This document shows positions 26,899-35,226 of a DNA stretch of 64,000 nucleotides, piece by piece. This DNA comes from an uncultured Alphaproteobacteria bacterium (GTDB taxonomy: Bacteria > Pseudomonadota > Alphaproteobacteria > HIMB59 > GCA-002718135). Both the position numbers and the translations under genes were made by a program. Every line of letters starts with the position of its first letter. The stretch's first letter is position 1. Below the pieces are notes generated by a model. That model had not been told where the DNA came from, searched no databases, and saw only the letters and a list, made by a program, of their open reading frames with translations. The stretch covers positions 1-64,000 of the forward strand of contig CACJRM010000001.1 in the NCBI GenBank assembly GCA_902595805.1. Reading direction: 5' to 3'.

Positions 26899-27216
26899 AT
26901 GTCTGAAGAAAATTGGATTGAAGTAGGGTCTACTGATAGTATTGAAGAAGAGGATCTGATTAGATTTGATCATCAAGATAAAACCTTTTGTGTGTATAGG
27001 TTAACAGATGGTTTTTATGCTACTGATGGAATTTGCACACACGAGGCTGTACATCTTGAAGATGGTTTGGTTATGGATGATGAAATTGAATGTCCAATGC
27101 ACCAGGGAATTTTTAATATTAAATCTGGAGAAGCTTTAAGCCCTCCAGCGTGTGAGGATTTAAAAACATACCCAGTTAAAGTTGATAATGACAAAATTTT
27201 CATTAAGATAGATTAA
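26899..27216 (+). CDS. Rieske [2Fe-2S] ferredoxin (MocE-like)
   Basis: A soluble 105-residue Rieske domain with ligands C46-T-H48 and C65-P-M-H68 in the expected C-x-H/C-x2-H spacing. It is the single-domain ferredoxin type that shuttles electrons from a flavin reductase to an oxygenase. It sits directly after the reductase gene and before the PanB-like gene. Family resemblance and gene order match MocE. Assignment as electron carrier is firm; the partner oxygenase is inferred. Confidence 0.94.
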   Translation: MSEENWIEVGSTDSIEEEDLIRFDHQDKTFCVYRLTDGFYATDGICTHEAVHLEDGLVMDDEIECPMHQGIFNIKSGEALSPPACEDLKTYPVKVDNDKIFIKID

Positions 27217-27234
27217 ATATTTTTTGGAGATTTT

Positions 27235-28062
27235 ATGAGCAGAAAAAAACTTACAGTTTACGATTATTTGCAATGCAAAGGTAAAAGACAACTAAGCGTT
27301 ATGTTTGTACATAATGCTGACGAAGCTGCAGCAGCTGAAGAGGCAGGTATTGACATGATTTGTACTTCTCATGATGCTCCACAATTTGGTATTTTCAATT
27401 CTTTTGATGAACTTAAGCGAATTCGCGAGGCTGCACCAACTTGCTTTATGCAATCCGGAGGAGCAGTAAGAGTAGCTTCTGAATACGAAGCAATGAAACT
27501 ATCACACAAGTATTTAGACATTGGTGCAGATGTAATCTATGGTGGTAATTGGAGTTACAAATGGATAAGAGCATTAAGAGATGAGTATGTTCCAATTAAT
27601 AGTCATGTTGGATTAGTTCCAGGAAATGCTACTTGGATTGGAGGATTTGTTGCACAAGGTAAAACTGCAGATAAAGCCATAAGAATTTTAGAACATACTC
27701 TTGAGTTACAAGAAGCGGGTGCTATCGGAGTTGAACTCGAAGTAGTTCCACCAAAAGTTGCAGAAGTTATTACAAAAAAAGTTGATATCATGACTCTTTC
27801 AATGGGAAGTGGTTCTGGATGTGATGGGCAATATTTATTTGCTAATGATGTACTCGGATATACTCAAGGAAAAATTCCAAGACATGCTCGAATTTATAGA
27901 GATTTTAAAAAAGAATTTTCAAAACTACAAGCTGAAAGAGTAAGTGCATTCAAAGAGTTTCACGATGATACGGTAAACAAAAAATTTAATGATCCTAAAA
28001 TCACAGTTAACATTGATGAAAGTGAATTTGAAAAATTTTTAAAGCTTTCAGAAAAATTTTGA
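27235..28062 (+). CDS. Divergent PanB-like (ketopantoate hydroxymethyltransferase superfamily) protein
   Basis: The 275-residue TIM-barrel protein shows PanB features: INSHVGLVPG (near 121-130), the long helix block RILEHTLELQEAGAIGVELE with a Glu at 169 where PanB has its catalytic Glu, and SMGSGSGCDGQYLFANDVLG. Canonical PanB motifs are altered: the metal-binding GDSL segment is replaced by TSHDAPQFG and the KLEGG region by IYGGNWS. It therefore probably does not make ketopantoate. Located in the oxygenase operon three bases before the second oxygenase gene, it may transfer or release a one-carbon unit or act as an aldolase. A GGAG ribosome site precedes ATG 27235. Confidence 0.8.
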   Translation: MSRKKLTVYDYLQCKGKRQLSVMFVHNADEAAAAEEAGIDMICTSHDAPQFGIFNSFDELKRIREAAPTCFMQSGGAVRVASEYEAMKLSHKYLDIGADVIYGGNWSYKWIRALRDEYVPINSHVGLVPGNATWIGGFVAQGKTADKAIRILEHTLELQEAGAIGVELEVVPPKVAEVITKKVDIMTLSMGSGSGCDGQYLFANDVLGYTQGKIPRHARIYRDFKKEFSKLQAERVSAFKEFHDDTVNKKFNDPKITVNIDESEFEKFLKLSEKF

Positions 28063-28065
28063 TTA

Positions 28066-29082
28066 ATGTTTGCGGGCGAAGTTGATTTAAAAACTTGGTA
28101 TAAACCAAAAATTGATAAGAAAACTTTAAAGGAACTTTCTAAGAGATCGGATACAAAAGGTTTATTAGATATATCCATATTTATTGTTGCTGTAATATTA
28201 AGTGGATATCTGTGTATTCTAAGTTGGGGTACTTTATGGTCAATACCTGCTCTTTTGCTTTATGGAAATATTTTCTATTGTAAAATCATAAGCATTCAAC
28301 ATGAAACAAATCACGAAACATATTTTAAAACAAGAGCGTTAAATAAATTTTTTTATCATATAACTTCTTTACTCGGTGGTTTTGAAGCAGTTAGATGGAA
28401 GTGGAGTCATTTTCATCACCATACTTACACTATATTTACACATGAAGAGGTATACGATTACGAAAATAATAGTCCAAAACCAACAGAACCTGTTAGATTT
28501 CTTTTAAATTTTTTACCTCTTGGTCCAATAATTAATATTCAAAAAATAAGACATTTTACACATTTTGAAATTATTAAACATTCATTCGGGATAATTACTC
28601 CTGTTGTAAAAGTTACAGTACCTGAAAAGGAGATTAAAAAAATTATTAATAGTTCAAGATTATATTTAAGTTTTTGGTTGCTTGTAATTTTATCATCAGT
28701 TTTGTTAAAATCATGGCTACCAATAATAATGATAATTTTACCCCCATTTTATGGTAATACTATATTAATGATTTGCGGCATGACTCAACATGCTGGACTA
28801 GCTGATAATATTAAAGATCATAGAAAAAGTACAAGAACCGTTATTATGAATCCCTTTTTTAGTTTTTTGTATTCAAATATGGAGTATCATATTGAGCACC
28901 ACATTTTCCCAAAAATCCCATGCCATAATTTAAAAAAATTTCACAAAATAGTTAAAAATCAAATGCCAGAACCTCATAACGGAATAATTTCTGCTTATAG
29001 ATCAATAATCCCAGCAATATTTAAGCAATCTAAAGATAAGAATTATTTTATTGATGTGAAGGTTCCAAATACGACAATTTAG
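28066..29082 (+). CDS. Membrane diiron oxygenase, fatty acid desaturase superfamily (MocD-like), copy 2
   Basis: A 338-residue paralogue of the protein at 24625-25611, alignable end to end. Histidine boxes are kept: HETNH (79-83), HFHHH (115-119), TQHAG and EYHIEHH. The conserved glycine of the first box is Asn here, and the loop after the second box (THEEVYDY) is altered, so substrate choice may differ while iron binding should persist. It has no reductase of its own and would share the operon's reductase and ferredoxin. Confidence 0.85.
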   Translation: MFAGEVDLKTWYKPKIDKKTLKELSKRSDTKGLLDISIFIVAVILSGYLCILSWGTLWSIPALLLYGNIFYCKIISIQHETNHETYFKTRALNKFFYHITSLLGGFEAVRWKWSHFHHHTYTIFTHEEVYDYENNSPKPTEPVRFLLNFLPLGPIINIQKIRHFTHFEIIKHSFGIITPVVKVTVPEKEIKKIINSSRLYLSFWLLVILSSVLLKSWLPIIMIILPPFYGNTILMICGMTQHAGLADNIKDHRKSTRTVIMNPFFSFLYSNMEYHIEHHIFPKIPCHNLKKFHKIVKNQMPEPHNGIISAYRSIIPAIFKQSKDKNYFIDVKVPNTTI

Positions 29083-29120
29083 TCTCTTTTTTTTTATTAA
29101 AAATATACTATAAATACATC

Positions 29121-30125
29121 ATGGGAAATCAACTAAATGATAGTGATTTTGGTACAAGAGATAAAAGAGGTCATTGGAAACCATTTGGTACAATAAGTAT
29201 TAACCCACCTAAAGATATATTTTTTAACCCAATAAAATTTTTAAAGTATTTTTTTAAATTTCCAGGAATTTTTTTCCCATGGACTTTTGTCTTTGCAGCA
29301 ATAACAGTTGCTACATATCTTTTTTTGACTCCCTCCCTAGAGACAATGAAGACTTTTGAAATAGGATGGATATCCTATATATTTTTCAGAAATGCAGTTA
29401 TTATTTTAGTTTGGACAGGCTTCTTTCATTTAAGGCTGAAGACACAAGGAACTTCATTTAAATATAACCCACGACCTTTAGAAAAAAATAACTCAACTTT
29501 TTTATTTAATGATCAGACTAAAGATAACCTATTCTATACTTTTTGTAGTGCTATCCCATTATGGACAGCTTATGAAGTAATTACATTTTGGGCATTCGCA
29601 AATCAAATAATCCCATATGTAAGCTGGGAGGCTTATCCAATATATTGTTGTTTTATGTTCTTTCTTGTCCCGTTTATAAGAGACGCACATTTTTACTTAA
29701 CTCATAGAATATTGCACTGGGCACCCCTTTATAAAATTGCCCATAAAGTTCATCACCGAAATACGAATACAGGTGCTTGGTCAGGTATGTCTATGCATCC
29801 AATAGAGCATATACTCTATTTTTCAGGAATTTTAGTTCATTGGATTATCCCTTCACATCCTCTTGTTGCGATGTATCATGTATTTCATGCCGGTTTAGCG
29901 CCTACACCTGGACATACAGGATATGAGAAAATGACTTTCAAAAATGGTGCATCAATTCCAACAGGCGATTATATGCATTACATTCATCACAAATATTTTG
30001 AATGCAATTATTCAGGAGGTAATACTAGTTTCTTAGATAAACTAATGGGCACATTTCACGATGGATCTGAAGAAGCAACAAAGGAAGTAATGGCTCGTAT
30101 AAAAGATAAAGCCCATTACCTCTAA
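29121..30125 (+). CDS. Sterol desaturase/fatty acid hydroxylase-family membrane protein
   Basis: A third membrane diiron protein in this operon, from a different family (FA_hydroxylase). Of 334 residues, it has helices around 50-100 and 140-185 and histidine clusters HFYLTH (190-195), HKVHH (208-212), MHPIEH (225-230) and HYIHH (286-290). These are the iron ligands of sterol C-4/C-5 and lipid hydroxylases. Bacterial members act on diverse lipids. It sits 38 bases after the second MocD-like gene and before the lactonase gene, and may use the same ferredoxin. Substrate unknown. Confidence 0.86.
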   Translation: MGNQLNDSDFGTRDKRGHWKPFGTISINPPKDIFFNPIKFLKYFFKFPGIFFPWTFVFAAITVATYLFLTPSLETMKTFEIGWISYIFFRNAVIILVWTGFFHLRLKTQGTSFKYNPRPLEKNNSTFLFNDQTKDNLFYTFCSAIPLWTAYEVITFWAFANQIIPYVSWEAYPIYCCFMFFLVPFIRDAHFYLTHRILHWAPLYKIAHKVHHRNTNTGAWSGMSMHPIEHILYFSGILVHWIIPSHPLVAMYHVFHAGLAPTPGHTGYEKMTFKNGASIPTGDYMHYIHHKYFECNYSGGNTSFLDKLMGTFHDGSEEATKEVMARIKDKAHYL

Positions 30126-30169
30126 ACTTATCTTAATATATCTTAATTTTTATTATATTGATCAAAAAT

Positions 30170-31045
30170 ATGAGTAATGTTGAATTATATAAAGACGTAA
30201 AAAATAGTTTGGGTGAAGGTATAACGTGGTCTTCAATTGATCAAAGTTTACTATGGGTAGATATTAAACCAAAATCAGTTTTATTTAAAATTAATTTAGA
30301 TAACGAAAAAATAGAAACTTTTAATTTACCGGAGTTTGTAACTGCGACATCAATAATCTCAAAGAATGAAATTGCTTTAGTCTCAAATGATGGAGTAAAT
30401 AAATTTAACTTTCAATCAAAAAAATACGAAAGAATAATTAATGTTGAAGATGATATTGCAACAAATAGGTCTAATGATGGTGCATCAGATGCTAAAGGCA
30501 GGCTTTGGTTTGGGACAATGCAAAATAATTTTAATCAAGATGGAAGTCCAAAATCTTTAAATATCAAATCTGGAAGTTTATATTGTTTATCAGATAATAA
30601 GTTAAATATTGTTGAAACAAATCTTGGCATACCCAATACATTTGTTTGGAGTCCAGATAACACAAAATTTTATTTTGCTGATACAACTGAGGGATCATTA
30701 CTAGAATACAAATTTAACCTAGGTGAAGGTAGTTTATCAAACAAAAAAAACTTCTTTGATTTTGACAGAGGTGCTCCAGATGGATCAACTATTGATAGCG
30801 ATGGTTTTATTTGGAATTGTCGTTGGGGCGGATCATGTGTGGTGAGAATTGATCCTAAAGGAAGAATTGATAAAATTTATGAGCTACCTGTTGAAAATGT
30901 AACAAATTGTGTATTTGGTGGAAATGATCTCAAAACTCTATTTATTACTACTGCTAATAATTCAGGTAAAAATAAATATGATGGTAGTTTATTTGCATTA
31001 AATGTAAATACTCCTGGTATTGAAGATAATAAATTTAAAATTTGA
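30170..31045 (+). CDS. SMP-30/gluconolactonase-family lactonase
   Basis: Six-bladed beta-propeller sugar lactonase that hydrolyses aldonolactones to aldonic acids. With ATG 30170 as start (an in-frame TTG at 30158 is less likely) the protein has 291 residues. The metal ligand E16 lies in LGEGITW; RSNDGASDAKGRLWFGTM, GIPNTFVWSPDN and GAPDGSTIDSDGFIW supply the Asn and Asp ligands. It sits just before the sugar-acid dehydratase gene, the natural next enzyme in an oxidative sugar route. Confidence 0.93.
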   Translation: MSNVELYKDVKNSLGEGITWSSIDQSLLWVDIKPKSVLFKINLDNEKIETFNLPEFVTATSIISKNEIALVSNDGVNKFNFQSKKYERIINVEDDIATNRSNDGASDAKGRLWFGTMQNNFNQDGSPKSLNIKSGSLYCLSDNKLNIVETNLGIPNTFVWSPDNTKFYFADTTEGSLLEYKFNLGEGSLSNKKNFFDFDRGAPDGSTIDSDGFIWNCRWGGSCVVRIDPKGRIDKIYELPVENVTNCVFGGNDLKTLFITTANNSGKNKYDGSLFALNVNTPGIEDNKFKI

Positions 31046-31076
31046 TTTTTTGCTTTAATTAGATAAGACTTTTTTT

Positions 31077-32810
31077 ATGAATAAAAAAAATAAATTTAGA
31101 TCTTCAAATTGGTACAATTCTAAATCACATCGAAGAGATACATTTATTCATAGAGGTTGGATGAGAAATCAAGGACATCCAAATCATTTATTTGATGGCC
31201 GTCCTGTAATTGGAATTTGTAATACTTGGTCAGAATTAACACCTTGTAACGGCCATTTTAGAGAGATAGCAGAGTCTGTTAAAAAAGGAGTTTATGAGGC
31301 AGGAGGATTTCCGCTAGAATTTCCAGTTTTTTCAGCTAGTGAATCAAATTTAAGGCCAACAGCTATGTTGTTTAGAAATTTAGCAAGTATGGATGTTGAA
31401 GAAGCAATTAGAGGTAATCCTATTGATGGAGTAGTTTTGCTAATGGGTTGCGATAAGACAACACCTTCATTGATGATGGGAGCTGCAAGTGTTGATCTTC
31501 CTACAATTGGTGTTTCAGGTGGCCCGATGCTCAATGGACATCACCAAGGGGAAACAATAGGTTCTGGAACAGGAGTTTGGAAACTTGATGCAGATTTAAA
31601 TGCGGGCATAATAACAGAAGAAGATTTTATTAATGCAGAAATTTCAATGAGTAGATCAAAAGGTAACTGTATGACAATGGGGACTGCGTCAACAATGGGT
31701 TCAATGGTAGAAGCGTTAGGTATGTCACTACCTGGAAATGCTGCGATACCTGCAGTGGATTCTAGAAGATATGCTTTAGCACATATGTCTGGAAAAAGAA
31801 TTGTTGAAATGGTTAAGGAAGATATAACAATGTCAAAAATTGTTACAAAAAATTCATTTGAAAATGCGATTAAAGTTAATGGAGCAATAGGCGGATCTAC
31901 CAATGCAGTTATTCATTTAGCTGCAATTGCAGGTCGAATGGAAATTGATTTAGATTTAGATGATTGGAATAAATGTGGTGATGGTATTCCAACATTAGTC
32001 AATTTACAACCTTCTGGAAAATACCTAATGGAAGACTTTTATTATGCAGGAGGCGTTCCTGTTGTTATTAAAAGATTACTTGAAAAAAATTTACTAGAAG
32101 AAAATGCCATGACTGTAAATGGTAAAACCATAGCTGAAAATAATAACAATGCCAAATGTTGGAATAACGAGGTTATAAAAGAATTTGATAATCCATTGAC
32201 TAAAAACGGAGGGATTAAAATTCTTAGAGGCAATATAGCTCCAAATGGTGCAATTATTAAACCATCAGCTGCTTCACCTGAATTAATGAAACATACTGGA
32301 AAAGCTATAGTTTTTGAAAGTGTAGAAGAGTTTCATGAAAAGATTGATGATCCTAATTTAGAAGTTGATGAAAATTCAATATTAGTTTTAAAAAACTGTG
32401 GGCCGAAGGGTTATCCTGGTATGGCCGAAGTTGGAAATATGAGACTTCCACAAAAAGTACTTAAGAAAGGTGTGAGAGATATGATCCGTATATCTGATGC
32501 TAGAATGAGTGGAACAGCATATGGTACAGTAATACTACATACAGCTCCAGAAGCTGCGGTTAAAGGTCCTTTAGCAGCGGTTCAAAATGGTGATGAAATA
32601 GAAGTTGATGTTGATCAAGGTACAATGAATTTGAAAGTTGATGATGAAACAATAAAAAAACGTCTGGAAAATTATTCACCTGTTGTTCCAGAAATCACAG
32701 GCGGTTATCAAAAAATGTATGTAGAACATGTAATGCAAGCTGACAAAGGAGCAGATTTAGATTTTCTAATTGGAAAAAGAGGTGCTGAAGTAAAAAGACA
32801 TAGCCATTAA
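31077..32810 (+). CDS. IlvD/EDD-family sugar-acid dehydratase
   Basis: Dehydrates a sugar acid to a 2-keto-3-deoxy acid. It has 577 residues with Fe-S cysteines C57 (TPCNGH), C125 (MGCDKTTP) and C198 (GNCMTMG). Length and cysteine spacing correspond closely to the [2Fe-2S] pentonate dehydratases (L-arabinonate/D-xylonate type; C59, C127 and C200 in the Rhizobium enzyme as I recall). This favours an aldonate over the dihydroxyacid substrate of IlvD. It follows the lactonase by 31 bases and ends six bases from the convergent oxidase. Confidence 0.92.
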   Translation: MNKKNKFRSSNWYNSKSHRRDTFIHRGWMRNQGHPNHLFDGRPVIGICNTWSELTPCNGHFREIAESVKKGVYEAGGFPLEFPVFSASESNLRPTAMLFRNLASMDVEEAIRGNPIDGVVLLMGCDKTTPSLMMGAASVDLPTIGVSGGPMLNGHHQGETIGSGTGVWKLDADLNAGIITEEDFINAEISMSRSKGNCMTMGTASTMGSMVEALGMSLPGNAAIPAVDSRRYALAHMSGKRIVEMVKEDITMSKIVTKNSFENAIKVNGAIGGSTNAVIHLAAIAGRMEIDLDLDDWNKCGDGIPTLVNLQPSGKYLMEDFYYAGGVPVVIKRLLEKNLLEENAMTVNGKTIAENNNNAKCWNNEVIKEFDNPLTKNGGIKILRGNIAPNGAIIKPSAASPELMKHTGKAIVFESVEEFHEKIDDPNLEVDENSILVLKNCGPKGYPGMAEVGNMRLPQKVLKKGVRDMIRISDARMSGTAYGTVILHTAPEAAVKGPLAAVQNGDEIEVDVDQGTMNLKVDDETIKKRLENYSPVVPEITGGYQKMYVEHVMQADKGADLDFLIGKRGAEVKRHSH

Positions 32811-32816
32811 TTTTTT

Positions 32817-34187
32817 TTATACATCAAAAACCTTACCAGGATTTAAAATATTATTTGGATCGAAACTTTTCTTTATCAATTTCATTAATTGAATATTATC
32901 CGGGTGTTGTTTTAATAAATACTCTTTCTTTTGAAGGCCTATACCGTGCTCACCCGTTATAGTTCCATCCATTTCTAGCGCTTTATCAATCAATTTATTA
33001 CTAAATGCTCTAATATATTTATATACATTTTCTTTGCTAGGATCGTAAACAACAGATACATGAAAGTTTCCATCGCCTACATGACCAACCATTGGTGCCT
33101 TTAATCCAGTGTCTCTTAGTTCTGTTTCTGCAAATTTAATACATTCCACAATGTTTGAAATAGGTACACAAACATCAGTTACATAAACTCTAATGTTATC
33201 TCCTTCAGCTTTTACTGAATAATATACATTATGCCTGGCTTTCCAGATTTTGTTTCTTTCTTCTGTGTTTGCTGCCCACTTAAATTCACTGCCATTATTA
33301 TTTTTTGAAATTTCTTCTACTACATCAATCGATTCTTTATTTGAATTTTCACTCCCATGGAACTCATAGAATAGTGTAGGCAAACTTTCTAAATTTTCTA
33401 ACTTTGAATATTTAATACTTATATCCATTTGATCTTTATTTAATAATTCTACTCTTGCAATTGGGACACCATACTGAATTATTTCTTGTGCCGTTAAAAC
33501 AGCAGAGTCTAAATCCGGGAATTGACAAACAGCGCTCATTATACTTTCAGGTATAGGGGATAACCTTAGATGAACCTCAGTAATTATCCCAAGTGTTCCT
33601 TCTGAACCAACAAAAAGATTTGTTAAATTATATCCAGCAGAAGTTTTTTTTGCTCTACTTCCTGTTTTAATTATATCGCCATTCGCCATTACAACGGTTA
33701 AACCAAGAACACTTGTACGCATTGTTCCATATCTAACTGCCATCGTTCCTGAAGCAGAGCAAGCTGCCATACCTCCAAGAGAAGCGTTTGCACCTGGATC
33801 TATTGGAAAAAAAACCCCTTTATCTTTTAAAGTTTCATTTAATTGTTCCCTAGTTACATTTGCTTGTACTCGACAATCAAAATCAGCTTCATTTATTGAA
33901 ATAATTTTGTTAAAATTTTCCATTGAAATTGTAAAACCTTCATCATTTCCAACGACATGACCCTCTAATGATGTGCCTGTGCCATAGGCAGTTAGGGGTA
34001 CTTTAAATTCATTACAAATTTTCAGTATTTTTGAGAGCTCTTCATTGTTGTTTGGAAATAAAACCGCTCTAGGTAGAACAGGATCATAAGTATCTTCACC
34101 TTTTGCATGATTGTTTCTTACACTTTCTGAAAATGATATTCTTTCTTGTAAAATATCTTTTAAATTGTCCAATAATCCTCTATCCAT
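32817..34187 (-). CDS. FAD-linked 2-hydroxyacid oxidase (GlcD/D-lactate dehydrogenase type)
   Basis: A 456-residue member of the FAD_binding_4/FAD-oxidase C family. The FAD motif LTAYGTGTSLEGHVVGN lies near 80-96, with FPIDPGANASLGGMAACSASGT further on, and the C-terminus carries GTITGEHGIGLQKK and NILNPGKVF. It oxidises D-2-hydroxyacids such as D-lactate or glycolate, feeding electrons to the respiratory chain. It has no GlcE/GlcF partners here. It converges with the dehydratase and diverges from the Ldh_2 gene across 33 bases. A role in oxidising a sugar-breakdown hydroxyacid is inferred. Confidence 0.9.
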   Translation of the reverse strand: MDRGLLDNLKDILQERISFSESVRNNHAKGEDTYDPVLPRAVLFPNNNEELSKILKICNEFKVPLTAYGTGTSLEGHVVGNDEGFTISMENFNKIISINEADFDCRVQANVTREQLNETLKDKGVFFPIDPGANASLGGMAACSASGTMAVRYGTMRTSVLGLTVVMANGDIIKTGSRAKKTSAGYNLTNLFVGSEGTLGIITEVHLRLSPIPESIMSAVCQFPDLDSAVLTAQEIIQYGVPIARVELLNKDQMDISIKYSKLENLESLPTLFYEFHGSENSNKESIDVVEEISKNNNGSEFKWAANTEERNKIWKARHNVYYSVKAEGDNIRVYVTDVCVPISNIVECIKFAETELRDTGLKAPMVGHVGDGNFHVSVVYDPSKENVYKYIRAFSNKLIDKALEMDGTITGEHGIGLQKKEYLLKQHPDNIQLMKLIKKSFDPNNILNPGKVFDV

Positions 34188-34220
34188 GGATTAATAATAT
34201 TAATTATTCAATAAAAGTAA

Positions 34221-35219
34221 ATGAATACCACACCATTGGAATTAGAAAATATATATGATCTAGCATATAAAGCTTTATCAACTAATGGCTGTGATCATTT
34301 CAATGCTGATTCTGTAGCAACAACAGTTTCACATGCTGAAAGAGATGGAAGTGTTTCTCATGGATTGTTTCGTATTCCTGGTTATGTAGCTTCTCTAAAA
34401 AGTAAAAAAGTAAATGGAGTTTCGCGTCCTTCCAATACTTATCTTACTCAAAATGCAATTCGTGTTGAAGGTGATTATGGATTTGCTCCTGTAGGAATAA
34501 AAGTTGGTTTGCCTGAATTGATTAAAACGACAAATAAACATGGGGTTGCTGTTTTAACTATAACTAATACACACCACTTTGCAGCATTATGGCATGAAAC
34601 TGAAGCATTAGCTGAAAATAATTTAATTGGAATTGCTTGTACTGCATATAAGCCAAGTGTAGCTCCAGCAGGTGCAAAAAAACCACTATTTGGAACCAAT
34701 CCAATATCATTTGCTTGGCCAAGAAAAAATAATACTCCTGTCGTTTACGATATGGCAACTTCCACAATGGCAATGGGAGAAGTTCAAGTCGCAGCAAGAG
34801 ATGGTCATAAAGTTCCTTTTGGAACAGGTTTAAATAAAGAAGGAGAAAAAACTGATGATCCATCTGAAATCGCAAATGGAGGAGTTCTTTTAACATTTGG
34901 TGATTACAAAGGTTCTGCAATAGCAATGATGATTGAGTTATTAGCTGCAGGTCTAGTAGGAGATTTATTTAGTTTTGAAGCTAAAGAAGAAGACAATAAT
35001 GATGGAGGTCCTGCAAGGGGTGGTGAATTTATTATGGCATTATCTCCAGAGCTTATTGCAGGAAAAAATTGGAATGAACATGCTGAGAAATTTTTTGAAC
35101 AAATGGCATCTTTAGATGGGGTGCGTTTACCTGGACAACGAAGACATACTAATAGGCAAGATAAAGGCCCAAGACAAATTAATTCAGAGCTAATAGAAAA
35201 AATAAAGAGTCTTATCTAA
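34221..35219 (+). CDS. Ldh_2-family malate/lactate/ureidoglycolate-type dehydrogenase
   Basis: NAD(P)-dependent 2-hydroxyacid or imine dehydrogenase of the YbiC/ComC/DpkA family, 332 residues. Family blocks include AERDGSVSHGLFRIPGY (near 53-69), the catalytic histidine region TNTHHFAALWHE, GTNPISFAWP and GALMIELLAAGL-like GSAIAMMIELLAAG. Substrates range from malate and lactate to 2,3-diketogulonate and delta-1-piperidine-2-carboxylate, so it is left open. It begins a plus-strand operon with the serine hydrolase gene seven bases downstream. Confidence 0.92.
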   Translation: MNTTPLELENIYDLAYKALSTNGCDHFNADSVATTVSHAERDGSVSHGLFRIPGYVASLKSKKVNGVSRPSNTYLTQNAIRVEGDYGFAPVGIKVGLPELIKTTNKHGVAVLTITNTHHFAALWHETEALAENNLIGIACTAYKPSVAPAGAKKPLFGTNPISFAWPRKNNTPVVYDMATSTMAMGEVQVAARDGHKVPFGTGLNKEGEKTDDPSEIANGGVLLTFGDYKGSAIAMMIELLAAGLVGDLFSFEAKEEDNNDGGPARGGEFIMALSPELIAGKNWNEHAEKFFEQMASLDGVRLPGQRRHTNRQDKGPRQINSELIEKIKSLI

Positions 35220-35226
35220 TCTAGTT

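Noticed and set aside
27235-28062. Canonical panB for pantothenate synthesis
   Set aside because: Key PanB motifs (GDSL metal segment, KLEGG) are replaced, and no panC or other coenzyme A gene is adjacent.
24625-29082. Simple acyl-lipid desaturase pair
   Set aside because: Histidine boxes allow it, but the dedicated reductase and Rieske ferredoxin and the sugar-catabolic surroundings favour a MocD-type role. It is kept only as an alternative.
34564-34926. A 120-codon minus-strand frame inside the Ldh_2 gene
   Set aside because: Its Leu-rich composition is the usual antisense reading of AT-rich coding DNA, and the Ldh_2 gene is certain.
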